This document shows positions 56,735 through 64,000 of a stretch of DNA of 64,000 bases, piece by piece (the first letter of the stretch is position 1; the number at the start of each line of letters is the position of its first letter). The notes beneath the pieces are model-generated. The model had not been told where the DNA came from and did not search any database. It was given only the letters and a program-made list of their open reading frames with translations. The stretch covers positions 2,191,840 to 2,255,839 of the forward strand of contig NC_019780.1 of the NCBI RefSeq assembly GCF_000317615.1, read 5' to 3'. The translations under genes were made by a program, and so were the position numbers. The stretch is from Dactylococcopsis salina PCC 8305. Lineage in GTDB: Bacteria; Cyanobacteriota; Cyanobacteriia; Cyanobacteriales; Rubidibacteraceae.

Positions 56735-56873
56735 GGGTGAAGGTAACGAAACCCAATATTGGTTATTGGTTATTGGTTATTGGTTATTTGTTCACTGTTC
56801 ACTGGTCACTGTTCACTGGTCACTGTTCACTGTTCACTGTTCACTGGTCACTGGTCACTGGTCACTGGTCAAT
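56735..56873. repeat. GTAGGTTGGGT remnant plus TTGGTTA and GTTCACT/GGTCACT heptamers
   Basis: GTAGGTTGGGTGAAGGTAACGAAACCCAA resembles the MITE B core; TATTGGT units and then the GTTCACT/GGTCACT heptamer STRR follow. The stretch 56874-56999 shows only AT-rich sequence before the next gene. Confidence 0.75.
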
Positions 56874-56999
56874 TGTCTTTTCTAATCGTCAATAAAATAA
56901 CGATTAGACTTTCTTATACTAAAAATAACTGCTGGTGGTTAAGTGCCAGCAATTTCCCACCAAATTAGGTTTTCACTCTTTTCAGTGCTTATTAAAAAC

Positions 57000-57647
57000 A
57001 TGAGTTATCAATCTTTTCAGGAGAAATTTATCGCTCGATCGCGCCAATTATTACAAAAATTCTGGGAGAATCATCACAAAAAAGCAAGAGATGAAACTGA
57101 AGATATCGCCTTCACCTTCCTAGAAGAATATCATCAGACCTTATACCCTGAACAAACCTTGTCTTATCTGTCCGAAAACCGTGCAATTTTACCCTTAAAA
57201 ATCCGAACCGCAGAACTAATCCTGAAACAGATTAATATTTACTATCTTCCTTACCGCTTAGAAAGTTTACTTCCGTATTGCGACCCGTTTACCGCCGTTG
57301 CGACCTTTCTGAACGCTCTTAACTTTACCTATGAAGCCATAATTCAACAGCCAACGCAAAGAAAACTTGCGGAAAACATCTTTAAAGAGTTTATGGAAAT
57401 CGAGCAATACTATAAGTTAGAATCGACAGGAATTAACGAGTTTCCGCTTTATGAAGCAGCCGCCACCCATGACTTCCCCCACTTCCAAAACACCGTCTTC
57501 GGATTGAAAAGAGCCTTAGACATCATTGATATGTTAGAGCAAGTTCAACCTCGTAATTACGAAAATCAGAAACAAAAAATTCTCCAATCTTGGCATCAAC
57601 AAAAAGCGCAACAATTCGATAAAATAATCAAAGAACTAACTCAATAA
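57000..57647 (+). CDS. Helical hypothetical protein, first gene of motor-like operon
   Basis: 215 aa from ATG 57000 (MSYQSFQEKF); an upstream GTG is unlikely. All-helical, with no signal or membrane segment, aromatic-rich in the middle (YYLPYRLESLLPYCDP). Not recognised. It ends 3 bp before the MotA-like gene, so it should be cotranslated with it. The role may be cytoplasmic effector or assembly factor, by position only. Confidence 0.7.
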   Translation: MSYQSFQEKFIARSRQLLQKFWENHHKKARDETEDIAFTFLEEYHQTLYPEQTLSYLSENRAILPLKIRTAELILKQINIYYLPYRLESLLPYCDPFTAVATFLNALNFTYEAIIQQPTQRKLAENIFKEFMEIEQYYKLESTGINEFPLYEAAATHDFPHFQNTVFGLKRALDIIDMLEQVQPRNYENQKQKILQSWHQQKAQQFDKIIKELTQ

Positions 57648-57650
57648 AAA

Positions 57651-58511
57651 ATGCAGCCTTCTCAATCTAGTTTAGCGGGTTTTACCTTCATCTATGTCCT
57701 CGGAATTATTGGTGGCATGATCCTTGCCATTAGTCAAGTCTTTTCTGCTGAAATTTTGCTCATTGAAGGCTTATCTCACTTATTAATTCTGGTAGTTTGG
57801 GGATTTTTCTTAATTCCCAACTCACAAAAAGAAGAAGCAGGGAATCGTATTCAAACCGCTGGCTATCTTCACACGCTGATTGGCTTTGCATCGGCGTTAA
57901 TTTTACTCGGAAGTAACAGCTTTAATCAAGAACAATTAAATGAAGTTTTGTATCCGTTAGGAAGTGCTTTATCTACCAGTATTGTGGGCTGGTTGTTAGG
58001 GGGTGAAATTTCGAGTTTAGGGGAAAACCACGAGAAAAAGATTGTCAGATCAGAGTTTCAGCAATTGCTTGAAGAAATCAAAGAATTTACTGGCGCAATT
58101 CAGGAAATACATACGGCTTATCTGAGTACGATGACAGACGTTTATCGCAGTTATAGACAACTACAAGATATCCAATATAAAATCATGGAAGAAACTCAAA
58201 ACTTTCATAACCAATTACTAAATACGAACACACAAGCGAGTCAAGAAATCAATCAATTATTACATCAATCGATCGATAAACTACAGGAATTAGGAACAGT
58301 GGTTGCTCGTACAACTGAAGAAATGAAAGGATTACAACCGGTTTTAGATAGTTTTTCCCAGTTAAAAACTAATAGTGATTTAGCAACAACTAATGTAGCA
58401 GAAGTGGCTCAAGCCTCTCGACGCACTGCTCAATATTTAAACGAATCACGAGCTTTGATGACAGAATTAGAAAGATTATTAGAATATATTGAATCATTGA
58501 AACAGCCTTAA
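57651..58511 (+). CDS. MotA/ExbB/ZorA-like membrane protein with coiled-coil tail
   Basis: 286 aa. Hydrophobic segments at about 9-30, 35-55, 70-88 and 98-118. The last, PLGSALSTSIVGWLLGGEI, resembles the channel helix of MotA/TolQ/ExbB proteins. Residues 120-286 form a long helical tail rich in Gln/Glu/Leu, likely coiled coil in the cytoplasm, recalling ZorA of Zorya defence systems. Next gene is a MotB/OmpA-like protein. Alternative: general cyanobacterial ExbB-like transporter stator. Confidence 0.65.
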   Translation: MQPSQSSLAGFTFIYVLGIIGGMILAISQVFSAEILLIEGLSHLLILVVWGFFLIPNSQKEEAGNRIQTAGYLHTLIGFASALILLGSNSFNQEQLNEVLYPLGSALSTSIVGWLLGGEISSLGENHEKKIVRSEFQQLLEEIKEFTGAIQEIHTAYLSTMTDVYRSYRQLQDIQYKIMEETQNFHNQLLNTNTQASQEINQLLHQSIDKLQELGTVVARTTEEMKGLQPVLDSFSQLKTNSDLATTNVAEVAQASRRTAQYLNESRALMTELERLLEYIESLKQP

Positions 58512-58577
58512 TTTTTGACATCAATAGCTGTGAGTTTACACGATAAAAAAAGCCCTCCCCATCATTGAGAATTAAGA

Positions 58578-59468
58578 ATGAATCCCAAATTCCTCAAATA
58601 CTCAGAAGTTTTCTCGTTTCTCGCTTTTATTTTTGTTATCTTTTTTGTCCTCTTACGCTTAGACTTATTACAAACCGAGCGTGTCGCTAGTCAAGTTCCC
58701 GAATTGGAAGCAGAGTTAGAAAAAGCACAAGCAACAGCGGACAAAATCCCTCGTTTACAAAGACAGTTAGCCGCAGCGAGAGATACCGCAGAAGAAGTTT
58801 ATGCTTTACAAGAAAAAGTAGAATCTTTACAAGAAAAAGCGGCGAGAGTAGAAGAATTACAAGCGCAATTAGAAGATGCTGAAGCAACAGCAGAAGAGGT
58901 TTCCCAGTTACAAGAACAATTAGAAAATGCCAGAGAAGCAGCGGCGCAAACGCCAGAAAATCCACCGTTGATTATTTTATCAGAACGGAATCAAAGTTAT
59001 CGGTTTGCGGTTGGTTCTTCGGATATTTCTGAGGAGTTTGAAACTGCATTACAAGAGAGGATTATTCCTTTGTTAGAAGCGCAAAGTCAGCGTTGTAATT
59101 GTGATGCGATCGAAGTAATTGGACATACTGATAATTTACCCGTGAGTGGAGGACGATCGAATCTAGATGAAAAATTAATTCGTGCTTTCAATCAAGCAGA
59201 AACACCGAATCTAGTACCAGGAAGTAATTTAGATTTAGGAATGATGCGCGCGCTTTCCATTATTCGTTATTTGAAACAAGCGCAACAAAACGGAAGATTA
59301 ACCCAAATTGAATACTTCCTCCCCTATTCCGCCGGTCAAATGTTAAAGCCTAATCATACCCTAGATACTTCCCCTGAAGCGACTGGAAACGAGAGTCGTC
59401 GTCGGATTGAAATGCGCTTGCTTAAATCTACCGCATGGGAAGAGCAAATTGGGAATAATAACCGTTAA
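58578..59468 (+). CDS. MotB/OmpA-like peptidoglycan-binding protein
   Basis: 296 aa. One N-terminal membrane anchor (about 11-28), a coiled coil of LQEQLE-type heptads (about 38-125), then an OmpA/MotB domain: VIGHTDNLPVSGGRSNLD, LGMMRALSIIRYL and GNESRRRIEMRL, which grip peptidoglycan. The acidic residue MotB proteins carry at the start of the membrane helix for proton flow is not clear here (E10 is the only candidate). It sits 66 bp after the MotA-like gene. Confidence 0.8.
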   Translation: MNPKFLKYSEVFSFLAFIFVIFFVLLRLDLLQTERVASQVPELEAELEKAQATADKIPRLQRQLAAARDTAEEVYALQEKVESLQEKAARVEELQAQLEDAEATAEEVSQLQEQLENAREAAAQTPENPPLIILSERNQSYRFAVGSSDISEEFETALQERIIPLLEAQSQRCNCDAIEVIGHTDNLPVSGGRSNLDEKLIRAFNQAETPNLVPGSNLDLGMMRALSIIRYLKQAQQNGRLTQIEYFLPYSAGQMLKPNHTLDTSPEATGNESRRRIEMRLLKSTAWEEQIGNNNR

Positions 59469-59520
59469 AGAGAAAATAATGATATAGTCATGCAAGTGAA
59501 GCAGTTTGGGGGATTTCCCT

Positions 59521-60909
59521 ATGGATGCGGATTGGAAAACCCTTGATGCCGTTGCGATCGCGCAGGCAATTCGCCATCGTAAAATCAAAGCAACGGATAT
59601 CATTACAGCCACCTTAACTCAAATTGAAGCGGAAAACCCCTCACGGAATTGTTTTACCACAATCACCAAAGAGGCTGCTCAAAAACAAGCACAAGCTATC
59701 CACAGAAACATTGAGCAAGGGAGTCCGTTAGGCATCTTAACAGGTGTCCCTTTTGCGGTGAAAAATTCTTTTGATATTGCTGGTGTCACCACCCTTGCTG
59801 GGGCGAAAATTAATGCCGAAAATCCTCCCGCCACAGCAGATGCGACGGCGATCGCTCGCTTAAAGCAAGGAGGAGCAATTTTAGTGGGTGCTTTAAATAT
59901 GGATGAGTATGCCTATGGCTTTGTAACAGAAAACAGTCATTATGGTGTTACTCCCAATCCCCATGATGCTTCTTGCATTGCGGGTGGTTCTTCTGGTGCG
60001 TCAGCGGCGGCGGTAGCATCTGGTTTAGTCCCGATCGCCCTCGGATCAGATACCAATGGCTCGGTGAGAGTGCCAGCGGCGTTATGTGGCGTTTATGGGC
60101 TAAAACCGACTTATGGACGCTTATCTCGTGCAGGAACGGTCTTATTAAGTGATAGTCTTGACCAAATTGGAATTTTTGCTCGATCGGTGCGAGATTTAGC
60201 GACGGTAATGGATTTATTACAGGGTGAAGATATTACTGATCCTGTTTCCACGAAACACCCCCCAGAGCCTTGTCTTCCTCAATTAAATTTAGGCATTCGA
60301 GATGTACGGGTTGCGGTGGCTGATGGCTATTTTGCCAGTGGTGCTACCCCAGAAGCTCTCGCGGTGGTGGAAGAATTGGCAAGGGTGTTAGGAACAAGCG
60401 AACGGATAACTCTACCCGAATCCGATCGAGCGCGAGCGGCGGCTTATCTGATTACTGCTTCGGAAGGAGCATCTCAACATTTAGCGAATCTCAAATCTCG
60501 TCCCCAAGACTTTGATCCAGCAACACGCGATCGCTTTCTCGCTGGGGCTTTAATTCCGAGCCAATGGTATCATCAAGCGCAAAGATTCCGCAGTTGGTAT
60601 CGAGATCGATTGCGAGAAGTTTTCCAAAATTTCGATATTATTCTCGCGCCTACCACTCCTTGTGTTGCACCAAAAATCGGACAGAAAACTGTCAACATTG
60701 ACGGAAAAGTTATGTCAGTACGTCCCAATTTAGGACGCTTTACCCAACCGCTTTCTTTTGTCGGTTTACCTGTGTTATCTGTTCCGATTTATCCTTCGGG
60801 AAGTCTTCCCCTTGGTGTCCAAATTATTACCTCTCCTTATAATGAAGCTCTCCTCTTACGTTTAGCTAGTGTTTTAGAACGAGAGGGAATCATTTCTATT
60901 ACTATTTAG
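59521..60909 (+). CDS. AtzE-type amidase (amidase-signature family)
   Basis: 462 aa from ATG 59521, preceded by GGGGGA. Ser-cisSer-Lys triad visible: K in PFAVKNSFD (about 82-90), cis-Ser in GGSSGASAAAVASG, nucleophile Ser in LGSDTNGSVRVPAALCG. AtzE-like amidases act on biuret-type or carboxybiuret substrates, but the family is broad. The stop codon TAG uses the first base of a MITE. Confidence 0.88.
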   Translation: MDADWKTLDAVAIAQAIRHRKIKATDIITATLTQIEAENPSRNCFTTITKEAAQKQAQAIHRNIEQGSPLGILTGVPFAVKNSFDIAGVTTLAGAKINAENPPATADATAIARLKQGGAILVGALNMDEYAYGFVTENSHYGVTPNPHDASCIAGGSSGASAAAVASGLVPIALGSDTNGSVRVPAALCGVYGLKPTYGRLSRAGTVLLSDSLDQIGIFARSVRDLATVMDLLQGEDITDPVSTKHPPEPCLPQLNLGIRDVRVAVADGYFASGATPEALAVVEELARVLGTSERITLPESDRARAAAYLITASEGASQHLANLKSRPQDFDPATRDRFLAGALIPSQWYHQAQRFRSWYRDRLREVFQNFDIILAPTTPCVAPKIGQKTVNIDGKVMSVRPNLGRFTQPLSFVGLPVLSVPIYPSGSLPLGVQIITSPYNEALLLRLASVLEREGIISITI

Positions 60910-61189
60910 GGGTTGCTGAAAAAGTCCATTGGTTGGTTAAGTAAGGCAAGAGGCAAGAGGCAAAAGGCAAGAGGCAAGAGGCAAGAGGCAAGAGGCAAAA
61001 GGTAAGAGGCAAGAGGTAAGAGGTAAGAGGCAAGAGGCAAGTTGCCTTAGGGTTGATTGATCGGTAGGAGGGGAAGGTTTTGATGCAAGGTGCGTGACGA
61101 TTGAACAATCAATGAACTTGCATTTTTATCTAAACTGAATCGCCTCAAATCCTTATTTGGTAAGACTTTCAGTTTTATTCAGCAAGCCC
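60909..61189. repeat. MITE family D with target duplication
   Basis: 281 bp between inverted ends GGGGTTGCTGAAAAAG and CAGCAAGCCC (complement GGGCTTGCTGAATAAAA), flanked by TATTTA on both sides (60903-60908 and 61190-61195). Inside is an AAGAGGC heptamer array, GTTGCCTTAGGG and a GACTTTCAGTTTTATTC end. It forms the last base of the amidase stop and the last codons of the 2TM gene. Confidence 0.85.
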
Positions 61190-61688
61190 TATTTAATCTT
61201 TCCTTAAAACTTTGCCACAGTAGCTTTGCGGAACGTCGCAACTCATATTTGCGCTTCCAACTTTCAAACGCTCGATCGTACTCTTCTCCTTGTAGATGAT
61301 ATTCTTTCCAGGCATCTAGAGACAGAAATAATCCCCAGATTAAAAGTATGATCAGCGACCAACTGAGGTGGCTATCTTTGAGTAAATCGAGAGTCACTAA
61401 AAAGGTATTTGTAATTAAGTATTTTCCAAATTTTTGTTTGATTTGATGCCAACGATACTTATCAAAGGCTTTCCGTTTTTGTGCATCTAGTTGTTGATTT
61501 AACCAGGCTTTTTCTGCTGCTTGTACCGTTTCGGGGGTGAGGTCTAATTCCGCCGCCATCTCAAAGAGTTGCTCACGGGTAAATTCTCCCCGATTCGATT
61601 TCTGCGCGATCGCCAATTGCAGGATTTCTTGAACCTCTTCTTGGCGATAGGTTTGTTGGATACGGGTTTCTGTGGCTGTCATCTTCAT
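61179..61688 (-). CDS. 2TM-domain protein
   Basis: 169 aa. The N-terminal cytoplasmic helical part (YRQEEVQEILQLAIA, GEFTREQLFEMAAELDLTPETVQ) is typical of cyanobacterial 2TM proteins; two hydrophobic segments are at about 91-103 and 110-126. C-terminus RLNRAC-stop comes from the MITE D inverted repeat (61179-61189), so the native end was replaced. Function unknown. Confidence 0.8.
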   Translation of the reverse strand: MKMTATETRIQQTYRQEEVQEILQLAIAQKSNRGEFTREQLFEMAAELDLTPETVQAAEKAWLNQQLDAQKRKAFDKYRWHQIKQKFGKYLITNTFLVTLDLLKDSHLSWSLIILLIWGLFLSLDAWKEYHLQGEEYDRAFESWKRKYELRRSAKLLWQSFKERLNRAC

Positions 61689-61776
61689 CAGTTTCAGGAA
61701 ACTTAAGAGCAGGATTAAACTCAGATTTTATCCCTATTATGCCTAATTAATTTCCACTCTGGAAACAATTTATTTA

Positions 61777-61803
61777 GTGCCTCCTGAAAAAGTTCATGGA
61801 TCA
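61777..61803 (+). repeat. Stub of the GTGCCTCCTGAAAAAGTTCATGG element
   Basis: Identical for about 27 bp to the start of the repeat at 30955; interrupted at 61804 by the TnpB element. It marks the right insertion border. Confidence 0.7.
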
Positions 61804-63184
61804 TTGAACCTCTCCCGTTAAATCAGAGATTATAACGGGAGATTCTCGCCTCAAAGGGTGACGCTAGATGAAGTTGAAACTTCATCCCCGACATCATTGC
61901 CCTGATCGAGCTTTCTTCCCGTCGCACCAACGGTACTTTCTCCTCTTCTCTTTACTACCATCGCCGCCGCTACATCTCTATCTGCTTGGAATCCACAATC
62001 TGGACACTTATGCACCCGTTCAGAAAGAGTTTTCTTACCACAGTTAACACCACATTCAGGACAAATTTGACTGGTTCCATTAGCGTTAACTTTGGCGAAA
62101 TATACTCCTCTTTTCCAACAGACATAAGACAGAATGCTAACAAATGTTCCCCAAGCAGCATCAAGACACGCTTTTCTTAACGCTGATCGTCCTAATGCTT
62201 TGAGATTAAGGTCTTCAACAAATATCATTCCTGCTTGATCACAAAGGTGATGAGCGGTTTTATAGAAGAAATCCTTGCGACAGTTAGTTATTTTTTCATA
62301 GAGTCGTGCGATACGGCGACTGATGTTTTTCCAGCGACGAGAACCCTTCTTCTTATTCTTGAGTTGACCTTGCAGCAATTTAAGCTCGCCTTCGGACTCT
62401 TTCAAGAACTTATGACCTTTAATCAGTTCCCCTTCGCTGGTCGCTAAAAATTCCTCCAATCCTAAATCAATTCCAATAGGGTAGCCGTGAGCAGGAACAT
62501 CAGGAACATTAACATCTAATTGAAGGATGATATTAGCATAGTACCCACTAGCTTTCTTAATCACCCTGACCTGTTTAGGAACAAATCCTTCAGGAATTGG
62601 ACGAGAAAGAACTAACTTCAGTTTTCCTAATTTCGGAAGAGTGATCGTTTTCCCTTGAATACAGTCTGGTTTAACTTGGGGAAAGACAAAAGAACGCATC
62701 TTTTTCTTGAATCTAGGAAAACCAAATCCTCGATTCCACATATTTACAAAAGCCTCTTCTAAACCTTTTAGAGTTTGTTGGAGGACTTGAGATTGAGGAA
62801 TGGATAATCGAGGAAACTTTTTCTTCGCCATTCCTAGACTTTTACACTGTCTTGCATAAGTTGGTCTAGGAGCATCGGGAGGAATGATATACTCGGATTC
62901 TAGGGAACAGCGATCAATTGGACATTTTCTAGAATTCACCCAGTCTTTGCGCTCTCTCAAGGCAAAATTATAAACAGACTTACAAATATCTAGCCATTCA
63001 TCAATGGTAGAAGCCTGTTGTTTATTGACTTTGAGCTTATACTGGTAGTTAAGACTGAGCATTTTAAGAAATCGACCTTTGTTTTCTAAAGTTTAGCATA
63101 ATATGATTGAGGATGTCCTGTCGGACTTTTGTTTGTTTGGTGACGATTCATCCCTCATTAACCTAACGGTATAATGAGGGCATT
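61804..63184 (-). mobile_element. IS200/IS605-family TnpB-only element (IS1341-type)
   Basis: Bounded by subterminal hairpins: right end stem CTCCCGTTA/TTAACGGGAG (about 61809-61838) and left end stem CCCTCATTA/TTAATGAGGG (about 63154-63182). Carries only tnpB, no TnpA transposase, so it needs TnpA in trans. The right end should encode the guide (omega) RNA reading out over the tnpB 3' end on the minus strand, by analogy with characterised TnpB systems. Confidence 0.75.
61851..63062 (-). CDS. tnpB: TnpB, RNA-guided nuclease of IS605 family
   Basis: 403 aa. N-terminal helix-turn-helix part (YQYKLKVNKQQASTIDEWLD), RuvC-like nuclease residues: D in GIDLGLEEFLA, E in IFVEDLNLKALG, D in ADRDVAAAMVV, and the zinc ribbon CPECGVNC...CPDCGF between the last two. 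All catalytic residues are intact, so it may cleave DNA with its omega RNA. Serine-rich tail STSSSVTL. Start ATG 63062 (MLSLNYQYKL). Confidence 0.93.
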   Translation of the reverse strand: MLSLNYQYKLKVNKQQASTIDEWLDICKSVYNFALRERKDWVNSRKCPIDRCSLESEYIIPPDAPRPTYARQCKSLGMAKKKFPRLSIPQSQVLQQTLKGLEEAFVNMWNRGFGFPRFKKKMRSFVFPQVKPDCIQGKTITLPKLGKLKLVLSRPIPEGFVPKQVRVIKKASGYYANIILQLDVNVPDVPAHGYPIGIDLGLEEFLATSEGELIKGHKFLKESEGELKLLQGQLKNKKKGSRRWKNISRRIARLYEKITNCRKDFFYKTAHHLCDQAGMIFVEDLNLKALGRSALRKACLDAAWGTFVSILSYVCWKRGVYFAKVNANGTSQICPECGVNCGKKTLSERVHKCPDCGFQADRDVAAAMVVKRRGESTVGATGRKLDQGNDVGDEVSTSSSVTL

Positions 63185-63207
63185 CTCGTCACATTCTCGG
63201 TAAAGAC

Positions 63208-63825
63208 CGTTATTCGTTATTCGTTATTTGTCAGCACTAATGGGGAATCGGGAGAAATAATCAAGGGGGCTGTAATCTTCGTTTACAAAGCCTGAAAAAA
63301 ATTGCTCTCAACTCTTACCTGGTTTGATCGATGCTTGGGGAGAGATAACAACGAAACGACGGGATTTTTCCGAGACGTTTGGAATTTTGACAAACAAGTT
63401 CCCACCCTTGCACGACATCTTAAAACAGAAAAAGTCGAAAGTCAAATTTTGTCAGCTACGATCGCGCAATTTCGTTAATTATTAAGCCAACTTAATATAA
63501 GCAACTTTCATCATTCGTTATTCGTTATTCGTTATTCGTTATTTGTCAGCACTAATGGGGAATCGGGAGAAATAATCAAGGGGGCTGTAATTTTCGTTTA
63601 CAAAGCCTGAAAAAAATTGCTCTCAACTCTTACCTGGTTCGATCGATGCTTGAGGAGAGATAACAACGAAACGACGGGATTTTTCCGAGACGTTTGGAAT
63701 TTTGACAAACAAGTTCCCACCGTTGCACGACATCTTAAAATAGAAAAAGTCGAAAGTCAAATTTTGTCAGCTACGATTGCGCAATTTCGTTAATTATTAA
63801 GGCAACTTAATATAAGCAACTTTCA
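63208..63825 (+). repeat. 315-bp direct tandem duplication
   Basis: Two copies, TCAGCACTAATGGGGAATCG at 63231 and 63546, over 95% alike by eye. Each ends with a coding scrap reading GFFRDVWNFDKQVPTLARHL...SATIAQFR-stop. TTATTCG heptamers precede each copy and probably drove the duplication. The sequence after 63826 to the window end shows nothing recognisable. Confidence 0.85.
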
Positions 63826-64000
63826 TCGAGTTTCCGTCATCCTTAAAACCTTCTTATACTGAACATCCAACCCTTCAGCAGATCAGAAAGGAAGAATGAT
63901 CTCACCTAAGAATGAAGAAACAATCGTATGTTAAAGTTAATATAAATACATAAACATAAGAAAAGCTAGAAACTAACTATTAGTTTTGTTCGCTAAGATG

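Noticed and set aside
1-64000. tRNA or rRNA genes
   Set aside because: I found no convincing T-loop plus acceptor pairing or rRNA segments by eye; a tRNAscan run would be decisive.

Overview
The window is from a cyanobacterium. Direct markers are photosystem I genes (psaF, psaJ), the cyanobacterial alkane pair (aldehyde-deformylating oxygenase and acyl-ACP reductase) followed by accA, a carboxysome shell gene (ccmO-like), a cyAbrB regulator, very frequent HIP1-type GCGATCGC octamers, and heptanucleotide STRR arrays. The RTX/dockerin giant genes and the overall repeat style would fit a unicellular, mat-forming or halotolerant lineage (Halothece/Dactylococcopsis-like), but that placement is inference only.

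Layout. 1-415: STRR repeats. 0.4-11.2 kb: mostly core genes (sugar ABC permease, ado, a sugar-nucleotide epimerase wedged between ado and aar, aar, accA, M16 peptidase, a candidate structured RNA, cyAbrB, Rrf2, cobD). 11.3-26.7 kb: an accessory island built around pseudaminic-acid biosynthesis (pseB remnant, pseC, pseI, pseF, a methylase split at a G9 tract, pseG, pseH, a formyltransferase and a deacetylase remnant). It is peppered with toxin-antitoxin-like genes (two MNT/HepT pairs, UPF0175, DUF2281, AbiEii-like NTase), DUF29, Uma2 and Rpn genes, MITEs and gene fragments. 26.8-32.5 kb: housekeeping and photosynthesis (tsaD, psaFJ, FAD oxidoreductase, ccmO-like, aminotransferase). 33.3-49.6 kb: two adjacent giant secreted-protein genes (2071 and 3357 codons) with paralogous C-terminal halves. 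49.7-54.9 kb: larE, an ABC-2 permease, and a phosphonate/phosphite-type ABC operon. 54.9-57 kb: repeat desert with five ~344-bp tandem units. 57-59.5 kb: a three-gene MotA/MotB-like membrane operon. The end holds an AtzE-type amidase, a MITE with target duplication, a 2TM protein, a TnpB-only IS605-family element, and a 315-bp direct duplication.

How it works together. PseB-C-H-G-I-F would make CMP-pseudaminic acid, a surface sugar; the methylase, formyltransferase and deacetylase would diversify it. PseB and the deacetylase are truncated here and the methylase is out of frame by one G, so the locus looks either degraded or switchable. The two giant RTX/PPC/cohesin-like/dockerin proteins are likely type-I-secreted surface or matrix proteins. 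The most striking candidates for something new are the G9 contingency-like tract in a cyanobacterial pse methylase, the Zorya-like three-gene motor operon next to a 344-bp tandem-repeat array, and the cohesin-like plus dockerin giant pair.
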